A DNA stretch of 17,381 nucleotides, taken from positions 1 to 17,381 of the forward strand of contig CAMLPZ010000056.1 of NCBI GenBank assembly GCA_946482045.1, given 5' to 3'. The stretch's first letter is position 1. Each line of letters opens with the position of its first letter. The stretch is from an uncultured Asticcacaulis sp. GTDB lineage: Bacteria; Pseudomonadota; Alphaproteobacteria; Caulobacterales; Caulobacteraceae. Shown piece by piece: positions 1 through 7,452 of this stretch. The position numbers and the translations under genes were made by a program. A model generated the notes under the pieces. That model was not told where the DNA came from. It ran no database searches and saw only the letters and a program-made list of their open reading frames with translations.

Positions 1-972
1 CCTATCCTGACCAGCCGCGGCCGCCCGGATATTCCGTTGCAGAGAGCAGGGCACGGCGACCTTGTCCAGGCCGAGGACGGAAGCTGGCTCATAGCCTATC
101 TCTGTGGCCGCCCCGTTCCTGGGACGCAGCACTGTGTGCTCGGCCGCGAAACGGCCCTGCAACCCGTTCGCTGGACCACCGACGGGTGGATTGAACCATC
201 CTTGCCGCTCCTGCAGCCGGGCAACCCGGTGGACGCGGCGGCGGCCCGCCGGCACATATCCGCTCAGCGGTATGATTTTGAGGACGGTGACCTGGCTGCC
301 GAGTTCCAGTGGTTGCGCACGCCATATCCTGAGGCCTTGTTCAGCTTGTCCGCGCGCCCCGGGCATTTGACACTGTTCGGACGCGAGACGATCGGCAGTC
401 ATTTTGAACAAAGCCTGGTCGCCCGACGCCAGACGTCATCCTGTTACGAAGCCGCGACGGTTCTGGACTTCGAGCCCCGCAGCTTCCAGCAATCGGCGGG
501 TCTCGTTTGCTACTACAACGCTACCAAGTTCCACTATTGCTACATCAGCTTCGATGCCACGTCCGGACGCCACCTGCGCGTGATGTCCGCCTTGCCAAAT
601 TCGCTCTGTCCGGAGAAGCTTTCGGATATCTATCGGCTTCCCGATGGTCCGGTAGAGCTGCGCGTCCGATCGGATGGCCGGCATTTGACCTTTGGCTACC
701 GGCCGGAAGGGGCGGCGGCGTGGACCGAACTCGATGAGGTCTTTGACGCGACCAGCCTGTCGGATGAGGCGACCCTGCCGGGGCACCCCAGCTTCACGGG
801 AACCTTTGTCGGGATGGCGTGCCAGGACATGTCCGGCCTGATGTCTCCCGCTTATTTCGACTGGTTCGAATATGCGGAGCGGGATATCGCTGAGGCCGGA
901 ACGGACCGGGACGCGAACCGGGAGGCGACAAACGCTGTCGCTTCGGCATCTGGACGTCGCGGCGCGGCCTGA
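1..972 (+). CDS. GH43-family glycosidase (beta-xylosidase type), 3' part; 5' end outside the window
   Basis: The frame is open from base 1 to the TGA at 970-972, giving about 323 residues of a longer protein, so the true start lies upstream. The first 65 residues read PILTSRGRPD, then QRAGHGDLVQ and a WLIAYLCGRP stretch followed by LGRETALQPVRW. This is the end of a five-bladed propeller as seen in GH43 beta-xylosidases. From about residue 85 on, the protein matches the concanavalin-like C-terminal domain of those enzymes: EFQWLRTPYPEALFSL, a SHFEQSLVARRQ stretch and SAGLVCYYNATKFHYCYIS. The known role of the family is release of xylose or arabinose from xylo-oligosaccharides. The catalytic Asp/Glu residues lie upstream of the window and cannot be checked. 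It sits beside a TonB-dependent glycan locus but is separated from it by a strong terminator, so it is probably the last gene of the previous transcript. Family call firm, substrate inferred. Confidence 0.88.
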   Translation, partial: PILTSRGRPDIPLQRAGHGDLVQAEDGSWLIAYLCGRPVPGTQHCVLGRETALQPVRWTTDGWIEPSLPLLQPGNPVDAAAARRHISAQRYDFEDGDLAAEFQWLRTPYPEALFSLSARPGHLTLFGRETIGSHFEQSLVARRQTSSCYEAATVLDFEPRSFQQSAGLVCYYNATKFHYCYISFDATSGRHLRVMSALPNSLCPEKLSDIYRLPDGPVELRVRSDGRHLTFGYRPEGAAAWTELDEVFDATSLSDEATLPGHPSFTGTFVGMACQDMSGLMSPAYFDWFEYAERDIAEAGTDRDANREATNAVASASGRRGAA

Positions 973-1095
973 GTAGCTTCCGTGGCCTCGCGCCGGCGGG
1001 ATGGTCGGGCGGATGTTCTGTGAAGCATCGCGGGGGCGACACACAGTGGATGGACAAGCCCGGCAAAACGCGAAATGATTGCACTGAATTTCCAA

Positions 1096-1147
1096 GAGCC
1101 TTGCGCCGCTTCAAATGAAGCGGCGCAAGGCTCGAGGTTTTTGTTTT
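1096..1147 (+). terminator. Strong rho-independent terminator after the GH43 gene
   Basis: A perfect 17-bp stem (1096-1112 pairing with 1117-1133) closes a 4-base AAAT loop. It is followed by GAGGTTTTTGTTTT. This should end transcripts coming from the GH43 gene. The lacI coding region begins only about 55-80 bp further on, so the lacI promoter must lie in that short gap or overlap the terminator. Between 973 and 1095 I see nothing else. Confidence 0.88.
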
Positions 1148-1202
1148 ATCGCATTTCCTGACGGCGAACCGCCAGAAACCTACTTTGGCACTTCGCCGGG
1201 AA

Positions 1203-2279
1203 ATGCTCTGGGATCGGACGCCGCCTTTGCCTGCTCGTAAACCGACCATCGATGATGTCGCCGCACTCAGCGGCGTCGGCCGCGCCACGGTCTCCCGCGT
1301 CCTGAACGGCGGACCCAATGTTCGCGACGAGGTGCGCGCGCGCGTCCTCGAAGCCGTCGAGAAGCTGCAATACAAGGTCAATATGCAGGCGCGCTTCCTT
1401 GCCGGAGGCAGGACCCAGGTGCTGGGCCTTATCTACGCGTCGGATCTTGATAGTGAACCCAACTCTTTTTACCATTCAGGTCTTGAGTTGGGTGCGTTGC
1501 GCGCTTGCACCGAGTTCGGCTTTCAACTGGTCATGCATACGGTCAATCAGCATTCGCTGACGCGGGCCGCGCGCATTATCGAGTTCGTCGAACAGGCGCG
1601 CTGCGATGGTCTGATCCTGACCCCGCCGTTTTCCGACGATGTCGAAATGCTGCGGGAATTGCAGGGACGCAACCTGGCCGTCGTTTGCATATCGCCCGGC
1701 GAGGCGGCGCAGAAACTGGCATCGGGCGTTGGAATCGACGACGAGGTTGCTGCCTATGAGCTGACGCGGCACCTGGTCGGCCTCGGCCACCGCCGTTTCG
1801 GCTTCCTCAAGGGCCTGCAAGGGCACCTGTCGGCCGAGCAGCGCTATTCCGGCTTTCTGCGCGCTCTGGCCCAGGCCGGCATCGGCGAGGACGCCGTGGT
1901 GGTAGCGCGCGGCAACTTCACCTTTAAGTCGGGCATTGAACTGACCCCGGGGATGATCAAGGACGGGCAGGGGATTACGGCGATCGTCTGCGCCAATGAC
2001 GACATGGCCGTCGGCGCCCTGTTCAGCATACACAAGATGGGGCTTAACGTGCCGCGCGACCTGTCGGTCGTGGGTTTCGACGACACGCCCGTGTCGGAAA
2101 TTATCTGGCCGCCACTGACGACCGTCCACCAGCCCTTGAAAACCATGGGCTATCGCGCCGTCCAGATCATCGTCGAGCGCGTCAAGGCCGGGGGCGCGGC
2201 CCCGCCGCCGCGTTTCGAAGCCATTGCACACCGGGTGGTGATCCGCGAATCCGCCGCGAGCCAGCCTGCTCACATATAG
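1203..2279 (+). CDS. LacI-family transcriptional regulator of the glycan locus
   Basis: A 358-residue protein. The N-terminal helix-turn-helix reads TIDDVAALSGVGRATVSRVL at about residues 15-34, followed by the hinge helix QARFLAGG. The rest is a periplasmic-binding-protein-like sensor domain with typical late motifs: AIVCANDDMAVGAL, LSVVGFDDTPVSEI and PPLTTVHQP. The family binds palindromic operators and is released by a sugar or sugar-derived inducer. Two perfect palindromes lie just downstream, one only 4 bp after its stop, the other at the receptor gene promoter. This makes the receptor-GH3-halogenase-GH30 genes its likely targets; the inducer cannot be read from sequence. Start choice is uncertain: I use ATG 1203. 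TTG 1185 extends the frame by 6 codons, and TTG 1227 would give the short N-terminus usual for the family. None has a strong Shine-Dalgarno. Confidence 0.9.
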   Translation: MLWDRTPPLPARKPTIDDVAALSGVGRATVSRVLNGGPNVRDEVRARVLEAVEKLQYKVNMQARFLAGGRTQVLGLIYASDLDSEPNSFYHSGLELGALRACTEFGFQLVMHTVNQHSLTRAARIIEFVEQARCDGLILTPPFSDDVEMLRELQGRNLAVVCISPGEAAQKLASGVGIDDEVAAYELTRHLVGLGHRRFGFLKGLQGHLSAEQRYSGFLRALAQAGIGEDAVVVARGNFTFKSGIELTPGMIKDGQGITAIVCANDDMAVGALFSIHKMGLNVPRDLSVVGFDDTPVSEIIWPPLTTVHQPLKTMGYRAVQIIVERVKAGGAAPPPRFEAIAHRVVIRESAASQPAHI

Positions 2280-2283
2280 TCTT

Positions 2284-2297
2284 TGGAAGCGCTTCCA
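2284..2297. promoter_or_regulatory. Perfect palindromic LacI-family operator, upstream copy
   Basis: The 14-mer TGGAAGCGCTTCCA is its own reverse complement and has the central CG with AAGCGCTT core typical of LacI-family operators. It starts 4 bp after the lacI stop codon. An identical copy lies 242 bp downstream. It probably serves as an auxiliary site for the LacI protein encoded just before it (inference). Confidence 0.8.
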
Positions 2298-2494
2298 TTG
2301 TTAGCCGCGCCGGTTTTGCGCGTGGGGCGAGGCGTTGTGCCTTGTGTCAGCCCGCGTTAACCCACCATTAGCGGCTTGGCGTGCTGCCAGCATTTGCAAG
2401 CTCTTGCGCGGTGACGAGACGTGCCATTTCGGTCACGGCGGCTGTGAATTCACCCCTATTGGGAGCGGTTTCAAGAATCTTGTATGGGTTGGGC

Positions 2495-2523
2495 TTGACA
2501 CAGCGGGGCGCTTCTGCGCATTC
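2495..2523 (+). promoter_or_regulatory. Candidate promoter of the TonB-dependent receptor gene
   Basis: A perfect -35 box TTGACA lies at 2495-2500. At the usual 17-bp spacing the -10 position reads GCATTC (2518-2523), a poor match, so the exact -10 is uncertain. The operator at 2526-2539 would then cover the transcription start, a standard arrangement for repression. The rest of the 314-bp gap between lacI and the receptor gene shows no other clear signal. Confidence 0.45.
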
Positions 2524-2525
2524 GA

Positions 2526-2539
2526 TGGAAGCGCTTCCA
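2526..2539. promoter_or_regulatory. Perfect palindromic LacI-family operator, promoter-proximal copy
   Basis: This is an exact second copy of TGGAAGCGCTTCCA. It sits just downstream of the TTGACA box and 54 bp before the receptor start codon, placed to block initiation. Its distance from the first copy is 242 bp start to start. Confidence 0.85.
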
Positions 2540-2593
2540 ATTTTGCTCCGTCAAGAGGGCCGGGGGCACATATTCCGAAACGGGAGGAACACA

Positions 2594-5401
2594 ATGAAAG
2601 CCAGATACCGCTACGCCACAGCCGCGTGTGCGCTGATCCTCGCCATGGCCGCGACCGGCGTCTACGCGCAGGATGCTGCAGCGAATCAAACTGAGACCGC
2701 GCCCAGCGAAGAGGGCGACGCCGTCGTTGTCACCGGCATCCGCCGCGGTTTGCAGGACTCGCTGACGCTCAAGAAGCGCAGCACCTCGATCGTCGAAGCC
2801 GTCTCGGCCGAAGACATCGGGAAACTGCCGGACGCCTCGATCGCCGAATCTCTGGCGCGTCTTCCGGGCCTGGCCGCCCAGCGTGTCGGCGGCCGTTCGC
2901 AGACCATCTCGATCCGCGGCCTGTCGGGTGACTTTGCCGCAACGCTTCTGAACGGTCGCCTGCAGGTGTCGTCCGGCGACAACCGCGCCGCCGAATTCGA
3001 CCAGTATCCGTCCGAAATGGTCGCCTCGGCGGTCGTCTACAAGACGCCGGATTCATCGCTGACGGGCCAAGGCCTGTCGGGTACGGTCGTGCTCAACACG
3101 GTGCGCCCGCTCGACCACAAGCAGCGCGTCCTATCGGTCAATGTCCGTGGTTCCTACAATACCAATGGCGAGCTCAATGCCGATACCAGTGTCTGGGGCA
3201 GCCGTCTCAGCGTCGCCTATATCGACCAGTTCATGGACGGCAAGCTGGGTGTAGCCCTGTCTTATGCCCACCTTGACGACCCCTCACAGCTCCAGCATTC
3301 CAAGAGCTGGTGGTGGGACAAGCAGGGCGACGTTCCGGGCTCTTCTCCGGCCGTGCCGCGCTTTGGCACGGGCAATGGTGACGCCATGGGGCTGCACGGC
3401 GTCGAAATCTGGGCGACCTCGCGCGACCAGACGCGCGACGGTTACATGGCCGTCCTCGATTTCAAGCCGAACGACAATTTCCGCAGCGTGAACGACTTCT
3501 ATTATTCGGTTTTCGACCAGGATGAAGTGACTCACGGCGCGCAATGGTATCAGACGCAATGGACCGATGATGTCCGCTTCTCGGACGTCAAGGTGTCCGA
3601 CATCGGCGGCTCGCCCGTCGTGCAACAGGCCACCGTCAGCGGCGTCGCGCCGATCGTGCGCAACGACAACAACCTGCGCCGGGACGAAATGTTCTCCTTC
3701 GGCTCAAACAACCGCTTCAGTATCGGTGACTGGCGCTCCGTTATCGACCTCGGCTACTCGCGTTCCGTCCGCAAGGAGACCATTGCCGAGACCTATGCCG
3801 GCTATGGCACCAGCCCCGTGCCGGTCACGCGCACCTTTGACACTATCAAGGAAGACATCGCCTATGGCGGCTTCCCGATGCTCGACCCGGGCCTGAACTA
3901 CGCCGATGCCGACAATGTCTATCTCGGTGATGCCGCGCCGTGGGGCGGCTGGGGCCATGACGGCGCCATTCGTACGCCGAAGGTCACCGATGCCTTGTTG
4001 ACCTCGCGCATTTCCGCCGCGCACGATGTCCAGTGGGGTGGCGTAAAAGCTGTCGAATTGGGCGTCGATTTCTCCCACCGCACCAAGACCAAGGGCGTCG
4101 ATGAGTGGGACCTGTGCCTGAAGGGCTGGAACCAGACGAGCGGCGACTGCCACGGCACGCGTGTCCGGGTGGCTGATGAAGACCTCAATGAACCGACCAA
4201 CCTCGACTGGGCCAATTTCGGCGGCGTGCTGTCCTACGACCTGACCAATGTCGTCGGCAAATATTACGACCGCCGTGCCATCAAGAACGAGGATAACCTC
4301 AACAAGTACTGGCAGGTGGATGAGGAACTGCTGACCGCCTACGTCAAGTTCAACATAGACAGCGCGCTCGGTTCACACGGCCTGCGCGGCAATTTCGGCT
4401 TGCAGTATGTCGAGGCCAAACAGACCTCGGCCGGCAATGAAATCGTCTCGCGCGCCAGTGGTCCGCTGGTCCCGGCCGTGGGCAAGTGGGTGTCAACCGA
4501 CACGACCTATGGTCACTTCCTGCCGAGCCTGAATCTGATCCTGGATGTGACGGACGACTCGGTTGTGCGTTTCGCGGCAGCCCGCTCGATGGCCCGTCCG
4601 CGCATGGACGACATGCGCGCCAGCCGAAATGCCGGCGTTGGCGTCGACGGCACCTGGAGCGGCGGTGGCGGCAATCCGAACCTGAAGCCGTGGATCGCCG
4701 ACGGTTTCGACTTCGCCTATGAGCGTTACTTTAACCGCACCAGCTATGTCGGGGCGGCCTTCTTCCAGAAGGTGCTGCGCAACTATATCCGCAACCAGAC
4801 CTTGCCATATGACTTCACAGGCTGGTCGAATCCGTCGGGTATCCCGCCGATCAGCAACATCGGCCGGTTTACCCTGCCGGTGAACGACAGCGGCGGCAAT
4901 GTCAGCGGTATCGAACTCTCGGGTGCGCTGGACGGTGCGCTGGTGGCCGATTGGCTGCAAGGTTTCGGCGTCATCGGCAGCTTTGCCCGTGGATGGACCA
5001 ATGTGGAATCGGGCGACCCCATCGATCCTTCGAAGCTTCCGGGCTTCTCGGGCGACGTGGCCAATGTCACCGGCTATTACGAAAAGAACGGCTTTTCGGC
5101 GCGCCTCAGCTATCGCTATCGTTCGGCTTTCCTCGGTGAAGCCTATGCGCTCTATGCCAACCGCGCCGTCACCCGCATTCTGGCCGATAACCAGGTTGAC
5201 GCGCAACTGAGCTATGAGATGCAAGACGGCCCGCTCAAGGGCGTAACCTGGATGATCCAAGGCTATAACCTGGCGAATTCGGATTATCAGACCCAGCTCA
5301 AGGTTAGCGAAAACCGCGCGGCCGACGGCACCTCCTTCCCGGAAAATTATGAGGAATACGGCCAGACCATCCTGTTCGGCTTCTCCTACAAATTCCGCTA
5401 G
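2594..5401 (+). CDS. TonB-dependent outer-membrane receptor (Xanthomonas/Caulobacter carbohydrate type)
   Basis: A 935-residue outer-membrane receptor. The ATG at 2594 is preceded by GGAGGAA at 2583-2589, which fixes the start although the frame is open further upstream. A signal peptide ends near GVYA|QD (residue 25). The TonB box DAVVVTG is at about residues 42-48. The plug domain follows (about 55-170), with ISIRGLSGDF, an LLNGR motif, and the GLSGTVVLNTVRPL end. A long beta-barrel finishes with ILFGFSYKFR. The general layout is that of the large TonB receptors expanded in Caulobacter and Xanthomonas, several of which import glycan oligomers using proton-motive force passed by TonB-ExbBD. 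It is the first gene after the LacI operators and is followed by GH3 and GH30 enzymes, which supports a glycan ligand. The exact ligand is unknown. Confidence 0.93.
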   Translation: MKARYRYATAACALILAMAATGVYAQDAAANQTETAPSEEGDAVVVTGIRRGLQDSLTLKKRSTSIVEAVSAEDIGKLPDASIAESLARLPGLAAQRVGGRSQTISIRGLSGDFAATLLNGRLQVSSGDNRAAEFDQYPSEMVASAVVYKTPDSSLTGQGLSGTVVLNTVRPLDHKQRVLSVNVRGSYNTNGELNADTSVWGSRLSVAYIDQFMDGKLGVALSYAHLDDPSQLQHSKSWWWDKQGDVPGSSPAVPRFGTGNGDAMGLHGVEIWATSRDQTRDGYMAVLDFKPNDNFRSVNDFYYSVFDQDEVTHGAQWYQTQWTDDVRFSDVKVSDIGGSPVVQQATVSGVAPIVRNDNNLRRDEMFSFGSNNRFSIGDWRSVIDLGYSRSVRKETIAETYAGYGTSPVPVTRTFDTIKEDIAYGGFPMLDPGLNYADADNVYLGDAAPWGGWGHDGAIRTPKVTDALLTSRISAAHDVQWGGVKAVELGVDFSHRTKTKGVDEWDLCLKGWNQTSGDCHGTRVRVADEDLNEPTNLDWANFGGVLSYDLTNVVGKYYDRRAIKNEDNLNKYWQVDEELLTAYVKFNIDSALGSHGLRGNFGLQYVEAKQTSAGNEIVSRASGPLVPAVGKWVSTDTTYGHFLPSLNLILDVTDDSVVRFAAARSMARPRMDDMRASRNAGVGVDGTWSGGGGNPNLKPWIADGFDFAYERYFNRTSYVGAAFFQKVLRNYIRNQTLPYDFTGWSNPSGIPPISNIGRFTLPVNDSGGNVSGIELSGALDGALVADWLQGFGVIGSFARGWTNVESGDPIDPSKLPGFSGDVANVTGYYEKNGFSARLSYRYRSAFLGEAYALYANRAVTRILADNQVDAQLSYEMQDGPLKGVTWMIQGYNLANSDYQTQLKVSENRAADGTSFPENYEEYGQTILFGFSYKFR

Positions 5402-5446
5402 GCAAGTTCCCTGGTTGCCGGCACCGTACCGGCAGCAAGGTACTCT

Positions 5447-5485
5447 GACGGAGGGATCGATCCCTAGGGTCCCTCCGTCCTTTTC
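5447..5485 (+). terminator. Terminator-like hairpin between receptor and GH3 genes
   Basis: A 10-bp stem GACGGAGGGA (5447-5456) pairs with TCCCTCCGTC (5470-5479). The loop of 13 bases itself contains small palindromes. CTTTTCCT follows. The T-run is short, so termination may be partial. The hairpin could let the receptor be made in excess over the downstream enzymes. Confidence 0.6.
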
Positions 5486-5538
5486 CTGAACATCACGTTT
5501 CATGATGCGGCTGTGCTTCCTGCCGCGAGGATATCGCC

Positions 5539-7452
5539 ATGCCTCTTCTGACCACCGCTGCCCGTATCGCCCTTCTGACCGCCGTGCTGACGGCCGGCTC
5601 GGTGTCCGCCGAACCGCTGAAAGACTGGCCCAAGATCACTTCGGCCATATCTCCGGATGCCGCTGTCGAGGCGAAAGTCGCGAAAATACTGGCGGGCATG
5701 ACGCTGCGCCAGAAGGTCGCCCAGATGACGCAGGTCGAGATCAAGACCATCACCCCGGCCGATATCAAGACCTACCAGTTCGGCTCGGTGCTGAACGGGG
5801 GCGGCTCATGGCCCAATATGGACAAACACGCTACGCCAAAGACGTGGATCACCATGGCCGACAGCTTCTATAATGCGGCTAAGATCCCGCTGCTGTGGGG
5901 CACAGATGCGGTTCACGGCCATTCCAACGTCTATGGCGCGACCATCTTTCCGCACAATATCGGCCTGGGCGCCGCTCGCAACCCTGAGCTTGTCCGCGAG
6001 ATCGGTGCCGCCACGGCAAAGGCCGCGCGCGCCACCGGCGTCAACTGGGCGTTTTCTCCGACCGTCGCCGTCGTCCAGAACAATCGCTGGGGCCGGACCT
6101 ATGAAAGTTTCTCGTCCGATCCGGAACTGGTCCGCATCTACGGCGAGGCCTACACGAAGGGCATGCAGGGCGAGTTCAAGAGCGCGTCCAACATCATCGC
6201 CACAGCCAAGCACTTTATCGGCGACGGCGGCACGAACCAGGGCATCGATCAGGGCGTGACCATGGTGTCTGAGGCGGACCTGATCAACACCCATGCGCCC
6301 GGCTATTTCGGGGCGCTCAAGGCGGGCGCCCAGACCGTCATGGTCTCCTACAACAGCTGGACCGATCCGGTGACTGGCAAGGCGTGGGGCAAGATGCATG
6401 GCAACGGCTACCTGCTCAACGACGTGCTAAAGGGCAAAATGGGCTTTGACGGCTTCGTCGTTTCCGACTGGAATGCCATCTCGCAGATTCCCGGCTGCAC
6501 CAACGATCACTGTCCCCAGGCAATCAATGCCGGCGTCGACATGATCATGGTGCCGTTTGACTGGAAAAAGTTCATCGACAATACGGTCGCCGATGTCGAA
6601 GCGGGTACCATCTCGCAGGCGCGGATCGACGACGCTGTCACGCGTATTCTGCGCGTCAAGGTCCGCGCCGGCCTGTTCGGCGCCCGTCCGTCGGCCAATG
6701 CCAATGCGGGCAAGCCTTTTGCACTGCTGGCGCGTGAACTCGGCCGCCGCGCCGTGGCCGAAACGCTTGTCCTGCTGAAGAACGAAAACGCTGCCCTGCC
6801 GCTGAAAGCCGGGAGTAAGCTGCTCGTTGTGGGCCAAAGCGCTGACAACCTGGCCAACCAGGCCGGCGGCTGGAGCATCACCTGGCAGGGGACGGGTAAC
6901 ACCAATGCCGACTATCCCAATGCCGACAGCGTCCTTGTCGCCATCAAGGCCGCCAATACGGGCGGCACGGTCACCTATAGCGCCACGGGCGTCGACGTGG
7001 ATGTCAGCCAGTTCGACGCTGTTATCGCCGTTATAGGCGAAACGCCCTATGCCGAAGGGGCGGGGGACATCAAGCCGGGCAAGCCGGTGTCGCAGAGCGC
7101 CCGCTTCCCCGACGATCTGGCGGCACTCAAGGCGGTGTCCGGCAAGGGCAAGTCCGTCATCACCGTCTTCGAATCCGGCCGCACCGTTTATGCCAATGAC
7201 CTGATCAACGCCTCGGACGCGTTTGTCGCCGCCTGGCTGCCGGGCACCGAAGGCAAGGGCGTCACAGATGTCCTGTTTGGCGCCAGGGACTTCCACGGCG
7301 TCCTGCCGTTCGCCTGGCCGGCCTCCCCGTGTGAGGACGCGCAACTGTTCCCGGTTGGGTACGGCCTCAGCTATGCTAAACCTGCGGCAACGGCCACGCT
7401 GGACGTGGTGAACGTGACAGGATGCCCGACCCATGCCGCAGCCCATCCGTAA
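5539..7452 (+). CDS. Secreted GH3 beta-glucosidase / exo-glucanase (ExoP/ExoI-like)
   Basis: A 637-residue glycoside hydrolase family 3 protein with a signal peptide ending near SVSA|E (residue 24), so periplasmic or secreted. GAGG at 5527-5530 supports ATG 5539. The first domain has LLWGTDAVHGHSN, IFPHNIGLGA, AKHFIGDGGT (K224-H225) and GFVVSDWN, where D310 is the expected nucleophile. The second, alpha/beta domain contains IGETPYAEGAGD (E501, E506), the stretch that holds the acid/base Glu in plant ExoI-type enzymes. It ends with FPVGYGLSY and about 25 more residues, so it lacks a fibronectin-III or extra C-terminal domain found in longer relatives. The family removes terminal glucose, sometimes xylose, from beta-linked oligosaccharides. 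It probably processes oligomers imported by the receptor. Its last 20 bases overlap the next gene. Confidence 0.92.
   Translation: MPLLTTAARIALLTAVLTAGSVSAEPLKDWPKITSAISPDAAVEAKVAKILAGMTLRQKVAQMTQVEIKTITPADIKTYQFGSVLNGGGSWPNMDKHATPKTWITMADSFYNAAKIPLLWGTDAVHGHSNVYGATIFPHNIGLGAARNPELVREIGAATAKAARATGVNWAFSPTVAVVQNNRWGRTYESFSSDPELVRIYGEAYTKGMQGEFKSASNIIATAKHFIGDGGTNQGIDQGVTMVSEADLINTHAPGYFGALKAGAQTVMVSYNSWTDPVTGKAWGKMHGNGYLLNDVLKGKMGFDGFVVSDWNAISQIPGCTNDHCPQAINAGVDMIMVPFDWKKFIDNTVADVEAGTISQARIDDAVTRILRVKVRAGLFGARPSANANAGKPFALLARELGRRAVAETLVLLKNENAALPLKAGSKLLVVGQSADNLANQAGGWSITWQGTGNTNADYPNADSVLVAIKAANTGGTVTYSATGVDVDVSQFDAVIAVIGETPYAEGAGDIKPGKPVSQSARFPDDLAALKAVSGKGKSVITVFESGRTVYANDLINASDAFVAAWLPGTEGKGVTDVLFGARDFHGVLPFAWPASPCEDAQLFPVGYGLSYAKPAATATLDVVNVTGCPTHAAAHP

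Noticed and set aside
2381..2593. Upstream extension of the receptor reading frame by 71 codons
   Set aside because: The ATG at 2594 has a near-perfect GGAGGAA and begins a normal signal peptide. The extension would run through the promoter and the LacI operator.
4493..5503. Long antisense reading frame (336 codons) opposite the end of the receptor gene
   Set aside because: It mirrors a GC-rich true gene with all receptor motifs, shows low-complexity composition and no known domain, and has no operon context. The same holds for the long antisense frames at 6427-7662, 1476-2273 and 16084-16878.
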